This document shows, piece after piece, positions 20,701 to 38,913 of a stretch of 64,000 nt of DNA; within the stretch, counting starts at the first letter, position 1, and every line of letters starts with the position of its first letter. The notes beneath the pieces are model-generated. The model did no database searches. It worked only from the letters and a program-made list of their open reading frames with translations, and had not been told where the DNA came from. The DNA comes from Maylandia zebra (Eukaryota; Chordata; Actinopteri; Cichliformes; Cichlidae). The stretch lies in NCBI RefSeq assembly GCF_041146795.1, contig NC_135185.1, forward strand, positions 28,641,529-28,705,528, read 5' to 3'. Both the position numbers and the translations under genes were made by a program.

Positions 20701-23262
20701 ATATTCCCCGGAGGGCCTCTGTACGATCATTGACACAAAACATCTGCAGTCACCTACCAACAAAGAAACATGTCTGTAAACACTTCCACAGATGTAAATA
20801 GGGCAAATATTATCCAGTACATCATCCATTTCACCTGCAATGTCATAGAAAAGTCAAATCTGTTAATGCAAATCCACATAAAACATTTCTATTTACTAAT
20901 ACATCATGGTGTTACTATTGTAAAGCTAAAAACATTTTACTCACGTATTCTTTCACATCTTTGGACTTCACAGCTTTATAAGAAGAGTATGCAGGATATA
21001 GTGTACCAAAGACGAGTCTAAAAGACAGAAAACCGATTAATATTCAGACATAAAAAAACGTGCCACAAAGACATGTTTAATGCAATAAAACATGATTAAA
21101 AACAATAAACTGCTGTGAAAAAGTCTATGTTTTGTTTCCAAAGTGACAGACTTTCTTGTAATTTTTAAATTGATCTCCATCAATAATTCTCCAGGCTTTC
21201 TGAAAATCTTTCAAATGTCTTCTTTGGACACTGGCTGTTGTTTAACTCATATGCTGTACAGTCTTTGTACTGCAGGAACTATTGGTTCCTATGACTACCT
21301 GTGAATCCTTTGAGCACCTAACCCAAGGGATGAACCAGTGTTGTGACTACACATAACTGACAACTTAGTGAAGAAGTAATTTTATACCTTTAGGCACTTT
21401 GTTGTTGTCAGGTTCCCATAAAAACACAGTTTGACAGGCATAAAATAGTATTTTTGGACCAACAAGATGATTCCTAAAGAGCCAGTAGCTGAAACTTTGT
21501 AATTTCTCAGCATGGTGTGCAGCGTGTCCTTAAAAAATTTGAGGAAAACTGACAAGCAGAGAACAAAAGACATTTGATAGAAAACAGAACAAAATGCAGG
21601 CAACATCCAAAGACAAGCTTTGAATGTCCTTCATAAGCTTGGAGAACTATTCCTGAAGACTACTTAAAGAAACAACAAGAAAACTCATCTGTGAGAGTGG
21701 AGGCATTAAAGAATAAAAGTGAACACATCAGATTTTTACTTTAAAGCTTATTAGTATTGCACAGCCTGTTTTTTTCCTCTATACTCTATTTTCATGTGTA
21801 TTTGCATGTTTTTAATAAATCGCTGCACCTATTTCCCATTTTCCTAGCAAATTACGAGGGGTGAAAGACTTCTCCACAGCAGTGTATGCTGTGCATTAAA
21901 GCAATCCATATATAGACATTTGGGAATAATTCTTTCTTCTTAAGCATTTGTATGTACATTTTGTTTTGAATCTTTGGACCTCTTGTAGACATTTACAGGT
22001 TTCCAGGAAAGATGAGGTCAATCAGAAACTGTAAAGTATTACTCATGGCTAATACGGGCTTGGCAGCTGACAGATAAAGTCAAGTCATTTCAGGTAAAAT
22101 TAGTTCACATATGTTGTCTTTTTTCTTTAAATTCCTCCTCTTATGCAAGCACCTGTGCTGCTGGGTGTCCGGACAGAGACGTGGACTCTGTGAAAGTGCT
22201 ACAACCAAGCAACAGCAACAGCTGCTTAAGTGCGACCTGATCAAATTACTGACCCACATCATGTTGCTCGGGCCTGGCCGGCTAACTCGGAGTTCAGAAA
22301 CACAAGGACGCTTAAAATATCGACGCAGCTAAAACCTTTCTGTTGGCCACCGATCCAAAAACGAATCTGCATAACCAGGTTTTGAGCTGCCAAAGCGCTG
22401 GCAGTCCAATCAGTGTAACAAAATCTCGTTATCGAAATGTAATTGCTTCCCTATTTCGAGGTTAGAGCCTACTGTTGCTTTACACAGTCTGCAATGATGC
22501 TGATTCATAGTTTGTGCAGGCGAAAAATAGCCATGACCTACACTAATAATAATAGGAAACAGGCAGCTATTGATATAAAAACATGGGGGTATATGCATCC
22601 ACTCTTATAACATGAAATGCTCTTGCATTGTAACCTGAGAAGGCTGACCCATCCCTTTTGGGGTTTTTTTTTCCAATGTGGGACATCCACACTCAATATT
22701 GGTCCACTCAAAGACCGCTCCTGTTGTTCAGACACCTCGCCACTCAGTGACATTTAGGGCTTCTGGCTATGAAAGAAGCCCCCAGATTTCAGGATCTGAC
22801 TCATTTTTATCATCTCGTATGACGATAATACATTATTCACTCAATAACGTCATCTCTTTGTCTAGAATAAAAAACAAATCACTTGATAAAAACAAAGAGT
22901 GGCAGACTGCTGCGCGCTGCCAGCCTGTTAAGAAATACAGTAGGTCTATACAGGCCCGGGGCTCATTCCGGCTGAAACGACAAAGTACAATCCCATCAAA
23001 CCCGGGCTGCTTTCAGTCAGAAATGAACAGCACGACACTTGCTCTCTATGTTGACGTCTGATTCTGATTAAAAAGGCTGTCAGGCAGAAATGCGGGGGCT
23101 TGTAAAGCGCGCAGCTTCTCCACCGTTAATGTGCGTCTCGATTTGCCACCTGCAACAATCAGGCGATGCGATCTGTTCATATCCCTCTATGACAGAGAAT
23201 GTTTTAAATGAATTTAAAAAGGGGACTTACACCACAAGTCTAGAGATGATCCAGGAGACCAT
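17765..23262 (-). CDS. reep1: Receptor expression-enhancing protein 1, ER-shaping reticulon-like protein
   Basis: Seven exons on the minus strand: 23231-23262 (ATG at 23262), 20945-21017, 20758-20834, 20470-20590, 19901-20014, 19500-19659 and 17765-18102. They join in phase to 304 residues. REEP1-4 proteins insert hydrophobic hairpins into the ER membrane, curve tubules and link them to microtubules. The TB2/DP1/HVA22 domain is plain: [20 protein letters not shown] at the start, [13 protein letters not shown], then [20 protein letters not shown] and [30 protein letters not shown] in exon 6 is the REEP1/2 signature. The last exon is unlike human REEP1 (about 201 residues): it is rich in Thr, Ser and Pro and makes the protein about 100 residues longer. 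An alternative donor near 17850 (CTGAG|GTACAC) could end this exon early, so the last residues are less sure. Synteny with mrpl35 and chmp3 favours reep1 over reep2. Confidence 0.92.
20181..20195. repeat. Poly-G run
   Basis: Fifteen consecutive G on the plus strand (C on the reep1 coding strand) in reep1 intron 4, followed by an A-rich purine stretch. Confidence 0.9.
21108..21884. mobile_element. Non-autonomous Tc1/mariner-like element, diverged copy A (reep1 intron 1)
   Basis: The ends are inverted: 'ctgctgtgaaaaagtct' on the left and 'agacttctccacagcag' on the right, with TA dinucleotides just outside. Internal blocks match copy B at 32879-33469, for example 'tccaaagacaagctttgaa' then 'ggagaactattcctgaagac' near 21605-21665 against the corresponding block near 33362-33422. 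No open transposase frame. The class comes from end structure and TA flanks. Confidence 0.55.
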
Positions 23263-24900
23263 TGCGCTGGGAAGGCGACAGGACGCGCTGTCTGCAGGGA
23301 GGAGTTTCCTCCAGATGACAGGCGCGTCCAGGCGGCTGCGTGTGGACGCACACAGGCGGCAACGTGATGCGGGATAAACAGTGAGCGGCCTACAGCTCTT
23401 ATCCATAGATGGCAGTGTTGCATTGCACAGACAGCAGACACACAACATGCCGGAGCGTGAGTCCTCAAGCCCACAAGGGTGTGTGGATGTGTCGATGCAG
23501 GGTTGCAAAGGAGACAAATATCTCCTGTTCCCCCTCTCCGTGCTCCTTTTAAGCGTTTGTATTCTGTAATCCCTTTCAAATTTACCTTTTAATACTGCAA
23601 CCAAATCCCCGTAAAGCTCAAAGATCCACAAACTACCTCCTACTTGGAATAATACGGTAATACTACGTGGCCGATATGTTTGAATGAATACTTTTGTGGT
23701 CATTTAAATGAAGGTACACACACACATGCATTACTGCAACGAAAACATTTTAATTAGCGATTTATCTACAAGTAAACTTCTTGATTGCTTGCTTTATGTC
23801 CGAATAGTAGAGAGTATTATCCATCACACTGCCTCAGAGCTGCAGATAGGAACAAATGTTTTAGCCTGAACACTCTTGAAAGAAAAGATTAAAGAAATGT
23901 ATTAAACAACTGTAACGAGAACATGGTGTTTTCAACTGTTACCCATTAACACGTCATGCTCTTTAAACTACACACAGGCCCACTTCAGGATGCAGGGTTC
24001 TGATGTTACTACTATTCTATGGTGTAACATTTTTAAAGGGAATTTTTACAATTAATCAAATGACCACAAATCAAGTGACACTGGGGAATTTGAGGAAGAT
24101 GCAGAGTAGCTAGTGTGGCCTAAAACAACGAGCAAGAGTCCAAATATTTCAGATTGTACTGACTGTAATCTTGCTCACAGTTGACATTTACAACTGAAGG
24201 TCAAACCTTATTAAAATGACCTCATAAAAACTAAAAAGTGATTTCAAGGACAGGGACATTGCCTATCCTCGAAATTCTCATCCCCTGGTCCCAAACCTGA
24301 GAACACCTGCATTACCAGAGCAACAGTACCTTGGCTTTGTCTAGCCTTTCACACACAAACTGCAGCCAGAGCACACAGGCGAGGTTTTGTTACCGTCCAA
24401 CAAAAGCTGCCAAGGGAGGGCCGTGGCTGGCAGAAACTTGACCCTTTTGTCCATTTTAACAAAACGGACCAAAAACCCCCCAAAAACAAACAAAAAAAGA
24501 AAAAGCCGGTTTGAAATGGGGTAAATTGAAAATGAACCCTTCCTAAAAATTAAAATTCTGCTCCTTTAAAAAAAAAGAAAAAAAAGAAGAAGAAGGCATT
24601 AGTTTATTATAGTTTGACACATAGCTCCTGCATTTAATTAGATAGACTGTTGTCTTTGGAGTAGTCTCATTAAGGTCTTTATTGTTTATATAGGCTATTT
24701 TTTTGTGTGCCGGTTGAGCCATTTTATCTGCCAGACAGCATTAAACCGACTGTGTGCACTACTTTTTCTGACCCGCTGATTGGCTGATTCACATATCCCA
24801 AAAGGCCTACTATAACAAGAAGAGACCTGAGATGTTAAAAAAACAACACACAAAAAAAGAAAGGTTAGCGTGATCAGTGCTGCAAGCAGAAACAGGCAGA
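23263..24900. other. reep1 upstream region and intergenic DNA up to the chmp3 3' end
   Basis: The reep1 promoter and 5' UTR should lie just above 23262; no TATA box is obvious. The rest has no supported gene. KDM3A, which lies between REEP1 and CHMP3 in human, is not present here. Confidence 0.55.
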
Positions 24901-24924
24901 GACAAGTTACTGGTAACTGTCAGC

Positions 24925-24930
24925 TTTATT
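24925..24930 (-). terminator. Poly(A) signal of chmp3
   Basis: TTTATT on the plus strand (AATAAA on the coding strand) lies about 840 bp beyond the chmp3 stop at 25773 and gives a 3' UTR of ordinary length. Confidence 0.5.
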
Positions 24931-25772
24931 CTTAAAAGTTAATTTCTTTTTTTCTCCAAGACATAGAAAAAATATACACACAGTACATCCACAGTACATA
25001 CGTTCTGAACACCCAACTTATTTCCTCTGCTTGTTTCTGTTTAGGAGGGAATCATGGGGATGAAGTCAAACATTTAACGAGCTGACTGCTAATGTCAAAA
25101 AAACAAACAAACAAAAAAAAAGTAAAGTAGTATGCGTGGAGTTTCCGATCAGTGTAACGTGTATAGCCACAGAACGAACAGACACATTTTGACTGGACTG
25201 TACAGAAAACAAAAAGTGAACCCCATCCACCAACATCTAGTGTTTCGGATTTTGTAGGTTAACTACAGGTAAACGGAACAAACAAAATAATAATAATTTG
25301 ATCCTAAGTGATTAAAAATACAGCTGAATGGCCATTTCTGATGTGACTTGTCATCAACAGTTATTCAGTCTGTTGCATTTGGGATCATAAATACTTCCAC
25401 AACCAGTCTATAATAACTTTGGACAGAAGAAGAAGAGTATGATGAAGCACTGTAGGCACAGCAGGCTTTTCTTACTTACAATATGTACACCTTCTTACCC
25501 TTCTGCTTGACTTTGGATAATAAAGACTTACCCAGGGTTTACCCTTGATAATTATACACAAAAAGCAAAAACGTATTTTCTTCTGGCTGAGTAAACCAGA
25601 TGACTATCGAAAAATTGACTGTCGTAGCACAATGTTAACCCCAAATGATTATGTGAATTTATAACAAGAAGCGATGAGGATACTCGAAACTGTAACCTCT
25701 GCACCAGAATGATCTCTGTCCTTCACGGAGTGAGCCACCTGACTTCGACAGGCAGCACAGCGGCAGTTCACC

Positions 25773-27732
25773 TTAGCTCCTCAGGGCTGCCAATCTTGAC
25801 TGCATCTCTTCAATGTCCTCCTCTGACTCTTCATCTGAAGCCGCAGTGGCTCCAGCGGGCTCCATTTCAGGCAGGGCATCTGTGACTTTGTTCGGTGCTT
25901 TGCCAAGGGCACCTGACAAGAGAAAGCAGAACCAGCGTTTTCAGTGTTTTGACTTTATAGCTGATCTGTGGTTCAGACTTAAACTCCCTAAAAAAAACCC
26001 CCAAAACAAACAAAAACAAAAATGTGACTTTGAGCTGTGATTTTATTTTTGTCACCTGCTGTGATATCAAAGAGGATCCTGTCGACTTCCTCCTCCGCTG
26101 CTTCCTCCATCTCCTCTCCGTCTTCCATGCTCTCAAAAGTATCTTCCATCATTTCCTCAATGATACCAGCCTGAAAGGTAAATATGCCAAGTTTTAGCTT
26201 TACTATGAAAAGTTGTGAAATTTCTTTGGCACAACAATTAAAATGATCAAAAATTTAACACAACTGTAACTAAAATAATATCTCAAATTCAACAAAGCAA
26301 AATAAACAGAATTAAAATATTAGACAACATCAGTGACACAGTGTAACAATCACGTAACAATAATATCATGGTAAACAGTGACCTTCGTCATCTCCTTCGA
26401 CAGCTCCCTCATGGTGGCCTGGATCTCTGGGATTTTGACTAGATTGTGCATGGCTTTCATGACGTCTGTGCTCTTCTGCATTGCTCCAGCAACACGCGCC
26501 ACAGCTGAAAACACGCAAAACAGATTTCCTCAGTGACAGAGAAGAGCATTGATGATCACAATGTCATTAGAAAACCTGCTCTAAGTGACAAACTAAGTAC
26601 GCCCTCCTCCCTATCTTGTGCGCTGCCACACTCACCAAGCTGATTCTTCATGCTGAGAACTACAGAGTTCATCTGTGCTTTGGAAGCGTGAAGTTTTGTG
26701 ACAGCTCGTTTGGACTGAATCACCTCCTTCGCAAGCACCACGCACACATCTTTCTGTCCCTTTTTGGCAGCGTCTTTGATGGATCGTTTAACTTTTTCTT
26801 CTTCTCTTTGAATATCTGAAACCAAAATATGTCAATTTCATTACACAGACAACACACAATTTATCAGGTCTTTGATTATATTTATTACATATACAAAAAG
26901 CTAATTTGGTATCTTTATGACTTACTGAGTCAAATGATTATTTTACACCTTCCAGATGAATAATTAAATGACAGCAATTATCAGACAATTCAAATACATT
27001 GTACTTACACTAGATTTATAACTCCTCAGTTTGGTTATCAGATATTTAGGTGAAAGTGATATAAACTGAATGTAAACGGTCCTGGAAGTGTCAAACTCTG
27101 GCTGTAGTCTTACCTCGAATTTGTCTGTCCACCACTCTCATTTCCTTCCTGATTTTATGATTCCACTCCTTAACCTGAAAGAGCACATTATCTTATTAAA
27201 ACATGACACAGTCTCTGTTTCTCGGCCAGCTACAGGTGGATGTACATGTAATATTCGTTTTAACACGGGTGTCGCAATACAACGACGCCATGTACAGCTG
27301 CTAATATGTAATGGCTCATAAGGTTGGCTAAAGTGAGGACAGCAATGGTTTGTTTACAGTGAAGACTTATATTAGCATGTATGCTAACAGGCACACTACT
27401 ATAGAAAGCATAAATCGGCTAATGGACACCGTATACAAGCGTGTGATCTTGAATAGTGTAAAAAAAAAAACTATGTAAGCTAATGTCAAACTTGTTGTTG
27501 TTGTTTTTTCAACTAGAGTGCTGTTGACTACTTAATTATCAGCCTGAAGTATCAACATACAGGACGGACAAGCCCTAGCTGTGTGACAGCTAACGTTAGC
27601 AAGGATAGCTAGAGCCACTGTCTTTCTTTGCTTTTTGTCCACACAGCTCTTAAAGACAGGTTCTGGTCACCATCAGTCAGTACTTACCAAATCAGCTGCT
27701 GGCTTCTCCTGTGATTTCCCGAACAGTCCCAT
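25773..27732 (-). CDS. chmp3: Charged multivesicular body protein 3 (ESCRT-III, Vps24)
   Basis: Six minus-strand exons, 27688-27732, 27114-27174, 26636-26815, 26383-26504, 26056-26170 and 25773-25912, join in phase to 220 residues (human 222). CHMP3 polymerises with CHMP2A/CHMP4 on the cytosolic face of endosomes, the midbody and the nuclear envelope to drive membrane scission away from the cytosol. The N-terminus MGLFGKSQEKP fits the family's membrane-inserting start. The basic helix region follows (KEWNHKIRKEMRVVDRQIR, then DIQREEEKVKRSIKDAAKKG), then the long helical core with IPEIQATMRELSKEM. An acidic C-terminal region (EEMMEDTFESMEDGEEMEE) ends in a MIT-interacting motif, EEMQSRLAALRS, used for VPS4 recruitment and autoinhibition. 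The split codon at the exon 2/3 joint (G|AT, Asp) confirms the splice. Confidence 0.96.
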
Positions 27733-28360
27733 CGTAAACAATGTGTTAAAAGGCAAGCTAACCTATTTGACTTGAACTAGCTGGCTAGCACAGCCTGTTA
27801 AACTATCACTTCCTGTTCTGGCAAGGGGCGCCGCGGGCTGAGTCCGAATATGAGTAAACATTCACGTCCTCAACAAGAAAACAGGGAAATAAGAACAAGT
27901 GTTCAAATAAAGCTGAAATCGAACGAGACACTCAGCAGTGACGTGTTATGGGTTTGCCCTAAAAAAAAACTGAAGGCATTTGGATCGAATCAAAAAGAAA
28001 GGTATTACAGTTTCTTTTAAAAAAATCTCTCTATTCTCATTTTAGTTTAGTCTTTATCATTTTAAGAGTCTGCTATATTATTATATTTTATCTTTTATGA
28101 ATATAGTGTTAAATAAATAATAACAAGGTCTTCGATGTCATGTGCTGCTGTTCATCTCAGGTTGCATTTATGTACTTGTAAAACTGGCTAAGGACCTGAT
28201 TTTATTATTATTATTATAAATATTTTAATTATGTTATTTAATTATGTAAAACCTTAGAATTTAAAGAATGTGTGCATTTTTGTTTTGTTGTGCCATTTAA
28301 TACCATGACTTTAAACACTATGAAACCCCCCCAAAACTCACAATTAAACATTTATTTTGG

Positions 28361-28447
<87 letters not shown>

Positions 28448-29290
28448 ACAATATGACAGCAATTTTCCGTTATTGTGTTGCTTTGCTAACAACTTGCGGA
28501 AATCTGAATAGGCTGTAGTCAAAGTTTAAAAATATTCAAATAATATAATATATTGGGTAAAGTATAATAATATAAAACACCCCCTAAAACTAATTTTTGT
28601 TTTCTTTCTACTGATATAAAATCATGTCTTTATTACTATGCACCGGTTGGCATAAGGCTGTTATGTGTGATTCTATCTTTACTGGAAATTGCCTTTTGTG
28701 TGACACGCTTACCTAACTTAAACACGATTCCTTAATCCAATAATATAATTAATATATACATTTAGGCCTTTTATCTGGAACATTTTATCTTATGGTAGGT
28801 ACCTAAACAACTTAGCCAGAAAAGTTATGTATATCATATTTTGTTTAAACAAAGAAGTAAACATAAACAGATAAAACGCATTGAAATAAAACCAATGAAT
28901 GAAATGAATATAATTCAATGTGATTACGCGCAGTGCAACCCTCTGTTGTCATTTCCATGGAGATAAGACACGTAAACAGCAGCGTCATATGTCGCTATAA
29001 ACAAATGTTTGCAATAACAGTAAATATTACTGTACCGACTTAATAAACTTGTATGTATAAGCAATATATCGTCTTAGGGCACTCTAAGCTTTACCTCTCG
29101 CAAACAATGCTTTCAGGTAGCGCTTACGTACCACTATCTCATTAGATATGATCTAGCTATCAGTAATGTTAAAGTCATAGATATTATAGTTGTATGCGTA
29201 TTGATTTTGAGGCACGTGAGATGTGAAGGTAGAAACTGTACCTGCAGGTTAAATTTAGGGTAAAATTTACGTCAGGCCCGTGCCGATTAC
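27733..29290. other. Spacer between divergent chmp3 and hspa4l
   Basis: The 2-kb gap holds the chmp3 promoter at its left end and the hspa4l promoter at its right. Between them the DNA is AT-rich, with a long GATA microsatellite and no gene. Confidence 0.6.
28361..28447. repeat. (GATA)n microsatellite
   Basis: About 21 uninterrupted AGAT/GATA units, 87 bp, between chmp3 and hspa4l. The perfect array suggests high length polymorphism. Confidence 0.97.
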
Positions 29291-29324
29291 CGATGACGTA
29301 CTCAATGGTCCCCTTTTCCAGGTG

Positions 29325-29339
29325 GTTCTAGATTTTTCT
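29325..29339 (+). promoter_or_regulatory. Heat-shock-element-like triplet upstream of hspa4l
   Basis: gTTCt aGATt tTTCt fits the alternating nTTCn/nGAAn pattern bound by HSF1 trimers, with one mismatch (GAT for GAA). It lies about 400 bp above the hspa4l start codon, next to a CCAAT cluster. HSPA4L is known to be heat- and osmotic-stress inducible. Binding is inferred. Confidence 0.5.
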
Positions 29340-29346
29340 GTTATCG

Positions 29347-29416
29347 ATTGGTTGCCGCACCAATCACGTAAGGACATTGGGTGTGACGCAGCCAATCACA
29401 GGCGTACGTGGGCGGG
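29347..29416 (+). promoter_or_regulatory. Four alternating CCAAT boxes and a GC box (hspa4l promoter)
   Basis: ATTGG at 29347-29351, CCAAT at 29360-29364, ATTGG at 29376-29380 and CCAAT at 29392-29396 lie in alternating orientation within 50 bp. GGGCGGG follows at 29410-29416. This is a dense NF-Y/Sp1-type TATA-less promoter, and transcription probably starts just downstream. Confidence 0.65.
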
Positions 29417-29621
29417 TCCGAGGAGATACAGTCAGTCGGAGCCGCTGGGTGATGTTAGGGCTGCCTGGGAGTGGGAGAATCCGCTCTGGACATCATTGCT
29501 CTCTGGGATTACACTGAATGAGTTTGCTATAAACAGCTTTACTTACATAACAGCTAGTAATTCAGTTAGTGCACGCTCGGCTAGCCGTGTCGTATATTTT
29601 CAGAGCGGACGACACGCTTAA

Positions 29622-37434
<7,813 letters not shown>

Positions 37435-38088
37435 GATCTGTGTCCGACGCGCAGACTCCGCAACCATCAACGCGTTTACCGTCACACGGCATCTAGACAG
37501 GCGCAGAAAAATCAACACCTGGGAACATTTCTCAGTCCTCATCAACCACTTATGTGGATCTGTTTTTTTTGTGTCCTCTCCCATTGGATTTTACCATTTG
37601 AGGTTTTTTGTTTTCATCCTTACGTGTGACACTGGTGTGCTTTAGTCTCTCAAAGGTTTGCCATACTAAAAAAATTAAAGAATGCCACAATAGATGAAAA
37701 TATGAGTCTGTCGTAAAACCGATTCCTTCGTATCTCACAGGAAGGTACGCTTTGTGTTTTGCATTCCACGTGTCTCTTAAGTGTCCAATATCACCCATAA
37801 GAGAAATAGACAGTGCTGTCCATGCCACTGCTAGTGCAAACCTTTTAGTTAGTATACAATAATACAAATTATATTTGTATTCAACGAGTTCGAAGAGATA
37901 TGTCCGTGTCTACAAACTGTAAATATTATTTTAGTAAACAAAAGCAGCCAGCATAGACATGTACATAGAGAACACATTCTAGTGTTACAATGGAAATGCT
38001 CATATACCAAGTTTCCTTTAGTGATTGGTTGCCTATTTCCTTTTTTTTTTCTTGCATTTTTCCATATTTAATTGAAGGTGGGGGAAAA

Positions 38089-38094
38089 AATAAA
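38089..38094 (+). terminator. Poly(A) signal of hspa4l
   Basis: AATAAA about 660 bp after the hspa4l stop, followed within 20 bp by a T/G-rich stretch, the usual downstream element. Confidence 0.6.
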
Positions 38095-38747
38095 CGCATT
38101 TGTCTGCAAGACTAATTTGTACGTGTGAAATGATTGATTTTCAGAAGAAAGTGGCCATCTGTGCTGTACTTATGTTTTCAGATGTGATATGGAAAGTTTC
38201 AATATATATATATATTGAAAGTCATTTGTAGCAGTCATTTACTCTTAAACATGCATTAACCTGTAATGTTTATAGATGGCCTAAGAAACCAGATCCCGCA
38301 GAGTGAACATGAGTCCAGGGAGAAAGTACCTCAGGTTACTTTAAACCCAGGATCCTCTTACTGTGAGGAATGTTTTGCCTTTACTGCACATTATGGTTCT
38401 CCATTTTTGTTTTAAAACAAACTTTCTTTGTCAGCAAACCAAGACAAATGAGAGGTCGAGTCCTGTGATTAAAGCTGATTTAAAAAATTAAAAGAAAGTT
38501 ACTGGATTAATTCACGATTAGATAACATTTTCTTTAATAATACACGTATCATTTAAATTTATAATTTTAAAAGTAGTAGCTGATTCCATATATGCAGTTC
38601 CTGTGTCTGGACGACCACTGATATTAAATTAAATGTAGATCATTGAAGCTTCATGTAACTCCATCGCAGACACGGGGCGCTTGGAGGAGGCGTGACAAAG
38701 CTTAATGTTGTCAAGTGACGCGGGGTGTGACGTAGCCACGGAGTAAC

Positions 38748-38764
38748 GGGCGGATATTTTCAAA
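38748..38764 (+). promoter_or_regulatory. CDE/CHR-like cell-cycle element of the plk4 promoter
   Basis: GGGCGG at 38748-38753 is followed by TTTTCAAA (a TTTGAA CHR core on the other strand) ending at 38764. G2/M genes repressed by the DREAM complex carry CDE and CHR sites a few bases apart. A TGACGTAG, CRE-like, lies just upstream near 38728. The match is loose. Confidence 0.3.
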
Positions 38765-38913
38765 ATGGAAGATATGGCAAAGTTTTGGAGGGGAACGCGA
38801 GAACAACATTTATTCGTCGTGTGAGGACTCCTGTAGCGGCTATCCATGCACTCTGCCTATCGGGGAACATTATTACAAACCTGCACGCGTCTGCGAGGCG
38901 AAAAGCCGCCACG

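Larger units (their letters stand above)
37435..38913 (+). other. hspa4l 3' UTR and plk4 upstream region
   Basis: The hspa4l 3' UTR begins after the stop at 37434 and probably ends near the AATAAA at 38089-38094. The rest is a short AT-rich spacer, then the GC-richer plk4 promoter and 5' UTR from about 38670. Confidence 0.6.

Noticed and set aside
23227-23703. 158-codon minus-strand frame above reep1
   Set aside because: Only its last residues ([11 protein letters not shown]) are real, as reep1 exon 1. The upstream part is 5' flank without a conserved start.
23263-25772. Search for kdm3a between reep1 and chmp3
   Set aside because: No JmjC or zinc-finger coding exon could be read on either strand, so the human neighbour is absent here.
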